Assembly: GCA_963739985.1 (NCBI GenBank)
Contig: CAVUCE010000006.1
Coordinates: 372,001 to 436,000 of the forward strand
Length of the DNA: 64,000 bases
Reading direction: 5' to 3'
DNA from: CAVUCE01 sp963739985
GTDB taxonomy: Bacteria > Bacteroidota > Ignavibacteria > Ignavibacteriales > Ignavibacteriaceae
Numbering within the stretch: position 1 is the stretch's first letter; every line of letters begins with the position of its first letter. Of the stretch, positions 26,814 to 36,556 are shown piece by piece. The notes below the pieces were generated by a model. The model was not told the DNA's origin. It ran no database searches and saw nothing but the letters and a program-made list of their open reading frames with translations. The position numbers and the translations under genes were made by a program.

Positions 26814-27166
26814 ATTTGAATATAATTTTAATTAAATGAATAATCTATCCTTTTATTAATAAAAAAAATGCACCTACCCAAAGATGTAGCCTAATTTAAT
26901 TGACAATAGCAAAAATTTTAACTAGATTTTTAAGTGTAGATTGTTCTAACAAATACACTTTTCGAAAAAAAGTTTTACGGGGTAAAAAAAGTATATACCT
27001 CGATTTGATTTTTAAGTATCAAACGTTCTTATCATAATCTTCTCAGTTAACTTTATTGAGAGGGAAAATATCTTAATTTTAATTGAAATTGTTTCCGAGA
27101 CGAAATAACATTTAATGACTTTTCTACGTCTCGAATTAAACTCTGAAACTAATAGGAGTCCAAAAT
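26814..27166. other. Gene-free leader/promoter region of the TonB receptor cluster
   Basis: A 353-base AT-rich stretch with no convincing frame. It contains the hairpin at 26932-26960 and then a T/A-rich region that presumably holds the promoter and a long untranslated leader of the receptor gene. A clear GGAG site (27153-27156) precedes the ATG at 27167. Nothing else is recognised. Confidence 0.55.
26932..26960 (+). terminator. Strong hairpin, possible terminator after the aminopeptidase gene
   Basis: AAGTGTA (26932-26938) and TACACTT (26954-26960) pair, and inside them TTGTT and AACAA pair again, giving a 12-bp stem with a small bulge and a tiny loop. The following T-run is short (TTTTCG), and it lies 119 bases past the stop, so it could equally be a regulatory leader structure. 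Confidence 0.4.
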
Positions 27167-30100
27167 ATGAGGTCATTGTTACTATTATGCCTTATAACGT
27201 GCTTCATGTCAGCCAGCCTTTCGTTCGCCGCAACCGGAAAGATTTCCGGAACGATTAGAGATGCTAAAACCAACGAACCATTAATTGGTGCCAACGTTAT
27301 AATTGAAGGTACTACATTAGGCGCGGCTTCAAACATTGACGGTTATTATGTAATCCTTAATGTTCAACCAGGTACATATAAACTGCGTGTTTCCATGATT
27401 GGTTATGCATCTGTTACGGTTGAAGAAGTTAAGGTAAATATCGACCAAACTACAGACATTAATGTCAATTTAAGCTCAAAAACAATAGAAACTCAAGAAG
27501 TAGTTGTTGTCGCTAAGACACCGATTGTCCAGAGAGATGTTGCGGCAAGTAGGGTAAACATTTCAGAAGCGGAAATTGCAAATCTTCCGGTTTCTAGTGT
27601 TACCAGTGTAGTTGGGTTACAAGCCGGTATTCAAGCCGGATTAGTAATTCGTGGAGGTTCGAGCGACCAAACCGGTTTTATGGTTAACGGCGTCATGATG
27701 AGAGATCAAAGAGATAATTCACCTTTTACGGGAATTAGTTATACCTCTATTGATCAAATCCAGGTTCAGACAGGTGGATTTAGTGCTGAATACGGAGATA
27801 TTCGATCCGGATTGGTAAATGTTGTTACCAAGCAGGGTGATAAAAGTAAATATACTTTTAGTATGATAGCCCAATATAGTCCGGCAACCCCTAAACATTT
27901 TGGTTCATCTCCTAATGATCCAAATTCTTATTGGATTCGTCCTTATGTTGATGGACCTGTTGCTATGTATGGAACTGCGGCTATAAACCCGGCAACGAAC
28001 CAACCATATTGGGATGCAAATACTCAATTACAATACCCAAGTTGGGAAGGTTGGATTGCATATACTAATAAATTATTGCAGGATGATGATCCTACAAATG
28101 ATTTGTCACCCGAAGCAGCAAAAAAATTATTTTTGTGGGAACATAGAAGAAACCTTAACATAGTAAACCCGGATTATATTCTGGATGCTAGTTTTGGCGG
28201 ACCTGTTCCTGTTGTTAGTAAAGATTTAGGTAACTTAAGATTTTTAGCTTCATATCGTAAAACACAGACCCAATATGTCATCCCATTGAACACATCAGGA
28301 GTAAATGATTATGTAGGTTCGTTAAGATTGACTTCCGATGTTGGCAAAGGTCAGAGAGTGATGCTGCAGGGAATGCTCTCACAAACCGATGGTACAAACG
28401 ATAATAATTCCGGCTTACCAGGTTACTTCTCATCCGCCAGCGGAATAGCCGGATCTTTGAACCGTGTAAGTTATATAGATTCAAGAATTTTTACTCCAAA
28501 CTATTGGGCACCAACTACAATTGATAGAAATTCATTTAGTGGAAAATATACTAATGTACTTAACTCTTCAACATTTTACGAAATTACTGTTAGTGAATTT
28601 CAGTCCAGATATCATACTGATCCGGGCAGACTAAGAGATACCTCTAGTATTTATAAGTTTGGAAACGGATACTATGTTGATGAAGCTCCTTATGGATTTT
28701 TAGAAACTCCTTCGTATGGTATTGGAAGCGGTTTAAGAATGAGTGTCGGTATGAGTAATTCAAGAGATACGAGTGTCGTTACTTCTTATAAAGCAAAATT
28801 TGATTTTCAAAGTCAGTTAGATAAATACAATGAGCTAAAAGCAGGTGCTGAATTTTCATACACTGATAATAATGTAAATTATGGTTCGGTAGATACTTAT
28901 TTGCCGAGTGGCCGTTCGGTTTCAAGATGGCATACATTCCCAATTCAAGGTGCACTTTATCTACAGGATAAATTGGAATTTGAAGGAATGGTTGCAACTC
29001 TAGGTTTGCGTGTAGATTATTCTGATCCAGGCGGTAAGTGGTTTCAGTTCGGCGCTTATCCTTCCGCTTTTGCCGGAAGCGCTCCTGCTATAAATTTAGA
29101 CACTGCTTTAACAATGGTTGAAACTGTTAAACAAGTTGATTTTAGTCCAAGATTAGCAATAGCTTTTCCGATTACCGATAACAGTAAATTATATTTTAAC
29201 TATGGTCATTTTCGTCAATTGCCTTCACCGGATGATCTTTTCTTAATTAGAAGATTTACCGATAATAATGCTGTTACAAGAGTTGCAAATCCTAATAATC
29301 CTTTGCCTAAAACCGTTGCGTACGAATTGGGTTATGAACAAAATCTATTAGATCAACTTTTAATTAGAGTTGCGGGCTATTATAAGGATAACTCATTACA
29401 GCCAAGAACTGTTAACTATATTAGCCGTGATAATAAAATTAGTTATTCAATTGTTGAACCTGATAATTACGGAGATATTAGAGGCTTTGAATTAACTGTA
29501 ACTAAAAATAGAGGCAAATGGGTTCAAGGTTTTGTTAACTATACATATGATGTAAGTTCTAGTGGTAACTTTGGATTTGGCTATTATTATGAAAATCCTT
29601 CCGATCAAAAAAATTATGAATTGACTACAACTTCATATTACCAAAGTAAACCTATTCCACAGCCTTACGCCAGAGCTAATATAGATTTCTTTACACCGGG
29701 TGATTTTGGTCCAAAATTAGCTGGATATAATTTATTAGGTGATTGGAGATTTAGTTTTATTGCCTCATGGAGCTCAGGTTATCATTTAACCTGGACAGGT
29801 GGTGGCAGCATTCCCGGTATTTCCAATAACGTTCAGTGGAATGATTATGAAAATGTTGATTTAAGAATCACAAAAAGTTTTAACATATTTGGTGCCGATA
29901 TTCAATTATTTGCCGATGTACACAATTTGTTTAATTACAAATATATGTCCACCGGTGGATTTGCAGATGCCAATGATTATATAAATTATATGCAATCATT
30001 GCATTTACCATCAGATCAAGTTGATTCTAAATGGTATGGTAATATCCCCGGAAACGATAAACCGGGCGACTCCAGAATCGGTCCATATATCGCTTGGGAT

Positions 30101-30241
30101 CCTAATGCTGATGCAGCAACAAAGGCAGAATGGGAAAAGAATAAATCTTATATAGATATGCCAAATCAAACATTTTTAACTTTCTTAAATCCTAGAGATA
30201 TTTTCTGGGGATTAAAAGTATCGTTCGCTATCAATGAATAA
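27167..30241 (+). CDS. TonB-dependent outer-membrane receptor with carboxypeptidase-like regulatory domain
   Basis: A 1024-residue receptor: signal peptide 1-22 ('SLSFAA'), an Ig-like CarboxypepD_reg domain (about 25-110, 'GTIRDAKTNEPLIGANVII'), a plug domain (about 115-230, 'GLVIRGGSSDQTGFMVNG' and 'SAEYGDIRSGLVNV') and a C-terminal beta-barrel. It takes up a large or scarce substrate across the outer membrane, energised by TonB. It heads a co-directional run (gaps of 25, 20 and 47 bases) with a secreted FN3 protein, a PorV/PorQ-like barrel and a surface lipoprotein. No SusD partner gene is seen, unlike typical SusC systems. The substrate is unknown; the downstream GHL10 hydrolases hint at a glycan. 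Confidence 0.93.
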   Translation: MRSLLLLCLITCFMSASLSFAATGKISGTIRDAKTNEPLIGANVIIEGTTLGAASNIDGYYVILNVQPGTYKLRVSMIGYASVTVEEVKVNIDQTTDINVNLSSKTIETQEVVVVAKTPIVQRDVAASRVNISEAEIANLPVSSVTSVVGLQAGIQAGLVIRGGSSDQTGFMVNGVMMRDQRDNSPFTGISYTSIDQIQVQTGGFSAEYGDIRSGLVNVVTKQGDKSKYTFSMIAQYSPATPKHFGSSPNDPNSYWIRPYVDGPVAMYGTAAINPATNQPYWDANTQLQYPSWEGWIAYTNKLLQDDDPTNDLSPEAAKKLFLWEHRRNLNIVNPDYILDASFGGPVPVVSKDLGNLRFLASYRKTQTQYVIPLNTSGVNDYVGSLRLTSDVGKGQRVMLQGMLSQTDGTNDNNSGLPGYFSSASGIAGSLNRVSYIDSRIFTPNYWAPTTIDRNSFSGKYTNVLNSSTFYEITVSEFQSRYHTDPGRLRDTSSIYKFGNGYYVDEAPYGFLETPSYGIGSGLRMSVGMSNSRDTSVVTSYKAKFDFQSQLDKYNELKAGAEFSYTDNNVNYGSVDTYLPSGRSVSRWHTFPIQGALYLQDKLEFEGMVATLGLRVDYSDPGGKWFQFGAYPSAFAGSAPAINLDTALTMVETVKQVDFSPRLAIAFPITDNSKLYFNYGHFRQLPSPDDLFLIRRFTDNNAVTRVANPNNPLPKTVAYELGYEQNLLDQLLIRVAGYYKDNSLQPRTVNYISRDNKISYSIVEPDNYGDIRGFELTVTKNRGKWVQGFVNYTYDVSSSGNFGFGYYYENPSDQKNYELTTTSYYQSKPIPQPYARANIDFFTPGDFGPKLAGYNLLGDWRFSFIASWSSGYHLTWTGGGSIPGISNNVQWNDYENVDLRITKSFNIFGADIQLFADVHNLFNYKYMSTGGFADANDYINYMQSLHLPSDQVDSKWYGNIPGNDKPGDSRIGPYIAWDPNADAATKAEWEKNKSYIDMPNQTFLTFLNPRDIFWGLKVSFAINE

Positions 30242-30266
30242 AAAGTATTTTCAAATTGAGGAATAA

Positions 30267-32645
30267 ATGAAATTTACATTTATGAAATATAATAAATCAA
30301 TCTTCCTTGGTTTTATTGCTTTGTTAATGTTCGGATCTTCCTCCGTAACAAAAGCACAGTACAATAACAAATGGATGTCAGTTGGTTCACTACAAGATTG
30401 GTACTCTGAAATCGGCTGCGAAGTAGAGGAAGGTTTCGTAAAAGAACAGCAATATGGTTTACAATGGCCTGCAATATATAATCATCAGGATAATAAAGCT
30501 GCCAGAGGTTTATGGATAGGATCAACAAATTTTACGGATGAAAAAGGTGTTACGTATCCATATAAAGTGGTACATGTTGGCCCCAGAGTTCCCGGAACCG
30601 GTGAGTTTTTTCCTCAGGAATTCAAACTTATCAGTAAATTTGATCCTCCTACTGTGTACGTCGATGGTATTCCATCTTTTGCAAAACCGGTGGATAATGA
30701 TGAAATTGATCCGACTATGAAACCGGATAGAATGATTTATAATGTAGTTAATACCCAATTAGGTTTAACTATGACTCGTAAAATCATGCAATTCGGACAG
30801 CAGTATAATGATAATTATATAATCTATGATTTCTCATTCACTAATACCGGTAATGTAAATGGTGATTCAAAAATAGAATTACCTAATAATACATTAAGCA
30901 ATATTTATATTTATTGGCAGTACAGAAATGCTATTACCGCCGAGACTAGATATGAAATTGGTAACGGTACCGGTTGGGGAATGAATACAATGAATGATGC
31001 CAGAGGCGACGGCGTTAAAGTTGATCCTCCGGGTGAACAATTTAGGGCACAATATTCATGGCATGGTAAGTTCCCTCCATTTACAGGTGGATATGATAAT
31101 ATTGGCGGTCCAATTTGGGTAGTTACAACAAATATTGCCAAAGGTGATACCGTAGGAAGATTAGGAGCAATTCAGTTTGTAGGTGTTGTTACTCTTCATG
31201 CTGATAAATCAGCGGCCGATACAACTGATGATGTTAATCAGCCTTCTACGACAAATTATATTAGTTCTGATGATAGTTATGAATCTAATAATGATGCATA
31301 TAATCCGACTAAAATGGAATTTGAATATAAAGTAATGTCTAGCGGTCATGAATCACCAAGACATGCAGATAAAGTTCAGCCGGATGGTAAGTTTGATGAC
31401 CCTACAGGTGATCCTGCTCTTGGAACAACCGGTGGTTATTCATTTGCCAACGGTTATGGCCCTTATACTCTTAAGCCTGGTGAAAGTATCCATATTGTTA
31501 TGGCTGAAGCTGCAGCAGGTCTGGATAGAGAAACCGCTACAAGAGTTGGAATTAAATATAAAAAAGGACTTATTGACGCTGTTGCAAAAAACGATTCAGT
31601 ATTAACAGGTAAAGATTCTCTTTTCCAGACTTTTAACAGAGCGATTGCAAATTATAACAGCGGTTATAATATTCCTGAACCTCCAAAACCTCCAAAATCT
31701 TTTACTGTGACTTCAGGCGGTGATAAAATTTCCTTAGACTGGGATGTTTATAATACTGATCCTAATTTGAAGGAATTTAGAATCTATAGGGCAACCGGAC
31801 AGTATGATAGTACTTATCATCTCATACATACTTCTTTGCCTAGTGAAAGAAATTTTGATGATAAAAACCCAATTAGAGGATTATCATATTTCTATTATAT
31901 AGTTTCTGTTGGGAATAATGGATTAAGAAGCAGTAGATATTATACGCAGACTTTTGATCCCGCAACTCTTAAAAGGCCTTCAGGTGAGAGTCCATATTCA
32001 GCAAGCCTAAAAGGTACAAAAAACGGTCCGTTCTTTATTCAGGCGGGAGTTAACAATAGATTGAAAATTAAACTGGATACGCTGCAATCCAAGGTTGTTT
32101 ACCTTAAGGCGGATTCAACTGCAATTGATACCCTTTCCTTAAACAATATAATTGCGGACATCAATACAGCGTTTAATAAAAACGTAGCTTCTAGTGATGG
32201 ATTAGGCAAATTAGTGATTACTTCACTTAGTACCGGGCCAGATTCAAAGGTTGAAATTCAGTCTGTTGATACTAGTGCATACTCAGTACTTGGTTTAAGT
32301 ACTGGAACCGTATTCGGTGGTGTTCCAACTGCTGCGGAGGCTATGGATAAAATTAGGGTTGTTCCAAATCCATTTAATATTTCTGCTGATAAAAGTCTTA
32401 CGTTTGGTCAGCAGCAACCTAATAGGTTAGCATTTTTCAATATACCGGGACAATGTACGATACGTATTTATACCGAGATTGGAGAGCTTGTAAAAACCAT
32501 TACACATACGGATGGAAGTGGTGATGCTTATTGGGATTCGGTAACTTCTTCAAATCAGTTGGTTGTTAGTGGTATTTATATTGCCGTAATTGACAATACT
32601 GCTAACGGTGAAAGAAAAATTGTAAAATTTGTAATAATTAGATAA
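30267..32645 (+). CDS. Large secreted protein with FN3-like domain and T9SS-like C-terminus
   Basis: A 792-residue exported protein. The signal peptide is at about 1-30 ('FGSSSVTKAQ'; a second ATG at residue 6 is possible) and GAGGA precedes the start. The large central part (30-460) is of no recognised family. An FN3-like domain is at about 480-560 ('PKPPKSFTVTSGGDKISLDWD', 'YYIVSVGNNGLRS'). The end, 'RVVPNPFNISADKSL' followed by 'IRIYTEIGELVKTI' and 'VSGIYIAVIDN', resembles a T9SS sorting domain variant with VPNPF in place of NYPNPF. In this cluster it is probably a surface partner of the TonB receptor. Confidence 0.75.
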   Translation: MKFTFMKYNKSIFLGFIALLMFGSSSVTKAQYNNKWMSVGSLQDWYSEIGCEVEEGFVKEQQYGLQWPAIYNHQDNKAARGLWIGSTNFTDEKGVTYPYKVVHVGPRVPGTGEFFPQEFKLISKFDPPTVYVDGIPSFAKPVDNDEIDPTMKPDRMIYNVVNTQLGLTMTRKIMQFGQQYNDNYIIYDFSFTNTGNVNGDSKIELPNNTLSNIYIYWQYRNAITAETRYEIGNGTGWGMNTMNDARGDGVKVDPPGEQFRAQYSWHGKFPPFTGGYDNIGGPIWVVTTNIAKGDTVGRLGAIQFVGVVTLHADKSAADTTDDVNQPSTTNYISSDDSYESNNDAYNPTKMEFEYKVMSSGHESPRHADKVQPDGKFDDPTGDPALGTTGGYSFANGYGPYTLKPGESIHIVMAEAAAGLDRETATRVGIKYKKGLIDAVAKNDSVLTGKDSLFQTFNRAIANYNSGYNIPEPPKPPKSFTVTSGGDKISLDWDVYNTDPNLKEFRIYRATGQYDSTYHLIHTSLPSERNFDDKNPIRGLSYFYYIVSVGNNGLRSSRYYTQTFDPATLKRPSGESPYSASLKGTKNGPFFIQAGVNNRLKIKLDTLQSKVVYLKADSTAIDTLSLNNIIADINTAFNKNVASSDGLGKLVITSLSTGPDSKVEIQSVDTSAYSVLGLSTGTVFGGVPTAAEAMDKIRVVPNPFNISADKSLTFGQQQPNRLAFFNIPGQCTIRIYTEIGELVKTITHTDGSGDAYWDSVTSSNQLVVSGIYIAVIDNTANGERKIVKFVIIR

Positions 32646-32665
32646 TTGGAAAATAATACACCATA

Positions 32666-33694
32666 ATGAGTATTATAATGAAAAAAAATATTTTATCAGC
32701 AGTTTTAATCTGCACATTTATTTTAAGTGGTTCTTCATTGTTTGCGCAGAATCAAAAACTTGCGCAAACGGGTATGAAATTTTTAAGCTTATCACTGGAT
32801 GCCCGTGCAAGCGGCTTGTCACAAGCTACTACTGCACTTGAAAATAAATCAGCATCATTATTCTATAATCCCGCTGGAATGGCTAGGCAAGCAAATTTTG
32901 TTGATGTTAGCTTAGGTCTGGTTCAGTATATTGCGGATATAAAATATCAATTTGGCGGTATAACCTTTGCTCCTTCAGAAGGACGCTACGGGGTTGTTGG
33001 TATTAGCCTTATGAATGTTAATTATGGCGATTTTATGGGAACGGTTAGGGCTGATAATACACAAGGTTTTGTAGATGTAGGAACTTTTAGCCCCAAGGCT
33101 ATGGCAATTGGATTAGGATACGCAAAAGCGTTGTCTGAAAAATTTGCTGTTGGCGGTAACATTAAATACGTCTATCAATCACTGGGAACAAGTGTAGTAA
33201 ACTCTAACCCTACAACCGGTAGTTTAATTACTGAAGAAAATAAAGCTAATGTTATCGCTTTTGACTTTGGCGTTCTTTATAAAACCGGCTTTAAGAGCTT
33301 AACATTTGGTATGGATGTTCGAAATTTTTCAAGAGAAGTTCGATATAAACAAGATGGTTTTCAATTACCATTAGTCTTTAAAATCGGTCTGGCTATGAAC
33401 ATTATAGACATATTCCCGCAGATTGATAATGATATGCATTCATTTACCTTTTCCGTTGATGCCTCTCATCCACGGGATTATCCGGAACAAGTTAGTGTCG
33501 GCGGCGAATATACCTTTATGAAATTAGTTTCAATTAGAGCCGGTTATACGACTCCTACAGATATCGAGAAATTTAGTGCCGGTATTGGTTTGAAACATCG
33601 TTTTTATACTTTTGATTTTGGGATAGATTATTCTTATACCGCATCTGAAGTATTTAAAGATGTTCAAAGAATTTCGGTTAGTTTCGGGTTATAG
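32666..33694 (+). CDS. PorV/PorQ family outer-membrane protein
   Basis: A 342-residue FadL-like beta-barrel protein. The signal peptide ends 'SSLFAQ'; 'GMKFLSLSLDARASGLSQATTALEN' and 'ASLFYNPAGMA' are the hallmarks of the PorV/PorQ family. PorV shuttles T9SS cargo from the translocon to the attachment complex at the outer membrane. Here the gene sits next to T9SS-type proteins and a TonB receptor, so it may be a dedicated PorV paralogue. Two in-frame ATGs (32666 and 32678) are possible; the second (MKKNILSAVLIC) gives the more usual signal peptide. Confidence 0.88.
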   Translation: MSIIMKKNILSAVLICTFILSGSSLFAQNQKLAQTGMKFLSLSLDARASGLSQATTALENKSASLFYNPAGMARQANFVDVSLGLVQYIADIKYQFGGITFAPSEGRYGVVGISLMNVNYGDFMGTVRADNTQGFVDVGTFSPKAMAIGLGYAKALSEKFAVGGNIKYVYQSLGTSVVNSNPTTGSLITEENKANVIAFDFGVLYKTGFKSLTFGMDVRNFSREVRYKQDGFQLPLVFKIGLAMNIIDIFPQIDNDMHSFTFSVDASHPRDYPEQVSVGGEYTFMKLVSIRAGYTTPTDIEKFSAGIGLKHRFYTFDFGIDYSYTASEVFKDVQRISVSFGL

Positions 33695-33741
33695 ATTCAA
33701 GAAAGTTTTTTTGTGCAAACAAAAATGATTATGGAAAAAAT

Positions 33742-35019
33742 ATGAAAAAAATATTATACAAGTTGATTTTTAGTTCCTTACTTATTTCGGGCCTGCTCTT
33801 AAGTTTTAATGGTTGTGTTGATAAAGGCACAACCCAAAGTTTGTTTGATAGCGTCCCAACAACCCCTATAGGAACTACGCCTTCCATTACTTCAATTTCT
33901 CCGGCTAATGTTGCTTTGGGAGGTGTTACTCAGGTAACAATTACCGGTACAAATTTTTCGGCAAGTAACTCTGATAATCTAGTTTATTTTAAGGGTGTTC
34001 CGGCTGACGTAATTAATTCTTCCCCGACTCAGTTAGTTGTGATACCGCCCGCGATAACAGGCGATCCTTTAAAAGTTAAAATTGCGGTGCTTAATTCTGA
34101 GTTATTTAGTAATGAAATTTCTTATAAGTTGTTGCCTGCAGTTAAAGAGTTCTATCCTGCAGAATCTGAAAAGAATTTTACTTTACCATATGGCATTACC
34201 GGCGATCCAAACGGCAATATATATGTATCTGTTAGTGGTCTCGGAATGAGAGAAATTACTCCGGATAGTGTAGTCACAGATTTTGGTGTTAAAGGAGCCG
34301 AGACATACTGGAATTCTGTTGCATATGGACCTGGTGGCAAGTTTTATGGTGTAAGAGGTGTTAGAGCATTATTCCAATTTGACGCAACTTCTGCTTCATC
34401 CGTATTTGCAGCTATTTCAGATAATACTTTAAAACTTTTATGTTTAGACTTTGACCCAGATGGAAACATTTGGGTTGGTGGCACATCAGGTAAAAATGGT
34501 AATATTTGTAAAATTAAACCTGATAAAAGCATAACACAATATAATATCACCGATTACATTACCGGATTAAGAGTTTTTAAAGATGGAACGACTACATACT
34601 TATATGTCGCAGCTAAAACTGACTCATTAATTAAGATTAAGAGAATGCCAATAGATTCAAACGGTGATTTGGGAGCAGCTGAAACCTATTTTGACTTTTC
34701 CGGAACATATGGTGCAAATCTGAATGTTAATGCAATTGATTTTGCAGCAGATGGTGATCTATACTTGGCAACCAATGTACCAAATAAACCAATTATTGTT
34801 GTACATCCTGATAAATCTTCCGAGGGTGTTTATTCAAAATTGGTACAACCAGCAGAAGCAATTTCTTTAACCTGGGCTTCAAACAGTAATTATCTGTTAT
34901 TTACAAGGGCACAAGTAGTTGTTACAGATGCATCGGGAACTGCAGCTGTTAAGACCTCTCAAAAAGTAGTTCGGTTAGATTTACAGAAACAAGGCGCGCC
35001 TTATTATGGCAGGCAATAA
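33742..35019 (+). CDS. Lipoprotein with IPT/TIG domain and NHL-like propeller
   Basis: A 425-residue protein with a lipoprotein-type signal ending 'LLLSFNGC' (Cys about 25). It has an IPT/TIG Ig-like domain (about 45-130, 'PSITSISPANVALGGVTQVTITGTNF') and a C-terminal beta-propeller of the NHL/SMP-30 type ('GITGDPNGNIYVSVSG', 'CLDFDPDGNIWVGGTSG', 'AIDFAADGDLYLATN'). IPT/TIG-bearing lipoproteins such as SusE/SusF-like or xyloglucan-binding proteins capture glycans at the cell surface; that role is inferred from domain and neighbours. It is 47 bases after the PorV/PorQ-like gene. Confidence 0.8.
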   Translation: MKKILYKLIFSSLLISGLLLSFNGCVDKGTTQSLFDSVPTTPIGTTPSITSISPANVALGGVTQVTITGTNFSASNSDNLVYFKGVPADVINSSPTQLVVIPPAITGDPLKVKIAVLNSELFSNEISYKLLPAVKEFYPAESEKNFTLPYGITGDPNGNIYVSVSGLGMREITPDSVVTDFGVKGAETYWNSVAYGPGGKFYGVRGVRALFQFDATSASSVFAAISDNTLKLLCLDFDPDGNIWVGGTSGKNGNICKIKPDKSITQYNITDYITGLRVFKDGTTTYLYVAAKTDSLIKIKRMPIDSNGDLGAAETYFDFSGTYGANLNVNAIDFAADGDLYLATNVPNKPIIVVHPDKSSEGVYSKLVQPAEAISLTWASNSNYLLFTRAQVVVTDASGTAAVKTSQKVVRLDLQKQGAPYYGRQ

Positions 35020-35071
35020 ATTTTGGCGCATTAATAAATAATCTCTTACATTCAATAAAGAGGAGTAATAT

Positions 35072-36383
35072 ATGAAAAAAGTAGTCTTTACAATCTTTGT
35101 TTTTGCGTTGTTCTTTAGCGCAACTACATTTGCACAAAGCTGGGATTTTGGTAAATATTTTCCTGATTCTACCTTTAAAGTAAATACAGGTGGGCACGGA
35201 ATCGCAACTTCACCTGACGGAAAAATTTGGTTCCAGGCTTATGGTGCTACAGATAGTATCAAAAATGCTCAAGGTACAATGGATCATAATTAGAGTTGTA
35301 TATGCTTTTAACCCTGATGGTACACCAGCATCATTCTCTCCTATTAAAACAGTAACCGTAAATTCAGTTACAGATACTTTGTATAATAGTAACAGAGGAA
35401 TGAGAGCAGATAATAACGGTAACATTCTCTTTTCTTCTTTTAATATTCTTTATCGTGTAAATTATCAAACCGGTGAAGGTATGAATAAATTAATTAATCC
35501 GGCTACAGGTGATGGTGCTACATTAACTGCCCCTGCAGTTGATGCGCAAGGCAACATCTTCACACGTAGTGTATTCGGTGGTTTCCCTGTTTATGCATGG
35601 GGCCCTGATTTTTCAGCAACCGGTCAAGCTTTAGATACAGCTTCAGGTTTCTCAAGAACGATAGAAGTTTCTGCTGATGGAAATACAATCTATCAAGCTG
35701 CATACACAAACAATGCTGTACTTGTTTATCATAGAGCAGATGAATTTTCTGCATATGAAATTCAGGATACTGTTATGAAAGGATTCCAATGTGAATCTAT
35801 AAGCTGGGATCCTAAAACAGGATACTTATGGGCTTCTTCAGGTTCACAGGCCGGTGGTCTTCCTAATCAATATCCAGGTGTAACAACAAATTATACATTC
35901 CCTACATGGTATGCATGGGATACAAGTACATGGACAATTAAAGATAGTATCAACTGGAAACTTTGGACACCAACTGACGATGCTAGACCTAGAGGAATCG
36001 CTTTCAGTCCAACCGGAGATACAGCTTATGTAACTTGTTTTGGTGCTGGTACATATCCGGCAATCGAATCATTTTATAGAAAAGCAACTGCAGTTAAAGA
36101 TGCTCAAAAGAGTGTTGTAACAAATTACTCTTTAGCTCAGAACTATCCTAACCCATTCAACCCAACAACTCAAATTTCATATAATCTTCCTAAAGAAGGT
36201 TTTGTAACTTTGAGAGTTTACAACATGCTGGGACAGGAAGTTGCAACTTTGGTTAATGGAAACATTAATTCAGGTGAACATACAGTAACATTTAATGCTG
36301 CTAATTTGTCATCCGGTACTTATGTTTATCAATTGAATGCTAATGGTGTTATGTTATCTCAAAAAATGATCTTATTGAAGTAA
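35072..36383 (+). pseudogene. T9SS-secreted propeller protein, frame-broken near its N-terminus
   Basis: The first frame (35072-35293) encodes a signal peptide (MKKVVFTIFVFALFFS..TFAQ) and the start of a propeller ('GHGIATSPDGKIWFQAYGATDSIK'), ending at TAG 35291. The rest is read in the next frame ('IIRVVYAFNPDGTPASFSPIKTV' onward) to 36383. Removing one base around 35283 ('ATG GAT C ATA ATT') joins them into a single protein of about 436 residues. The remainder contains NHL-like blades ('GMRADNNGNILFSSF', 'TIEVSADGNTIYQAAY') and a full T9SS type A domain from 'QNYPNPFNPTTQISY' to the end. A GAGGAG ribosome site precedes the start, so the gene is otherwise well kept; the break may be a sequence error. 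Confidence 0.8.
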
Positions 36384-36405
36384 TATACATCTTTGTTAAT
36401 TTCAT

Positions 36406-36436
36406 AGCCGGGTATAGAATATATATCCGGCTTTTT
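36406..36436 (+). terminator. Rho-independent terminator closing the TonB/PorV cluster
   Basis: AGCCGGGTATA (36406-36416) pairs with TATATCCGGCT (36422-36432), 11 bp with one G-T pair and a 5-nt loop, followed by TTTTT. It lies 23 bases past the stop codon. Confidence 0.85.
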
Positions 36437-36556
36437 ATTTGGTTTTTAAGCAATTCCAATCCTCTATAATTTTCTAGCTAAGAGTTGGTGAATACATAGA
36501 CTCTATGATGCCATTTCAATAAAATTATTTTGTTTCACGATATCAGAATTACCTAA

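Noticed and set aside
35190..36383. Independent gene starting at 35190
   Set aside because: The first ~30 residues are an off-frame reading of the preceding signal-peptide frame; real homology begins only near 35285.
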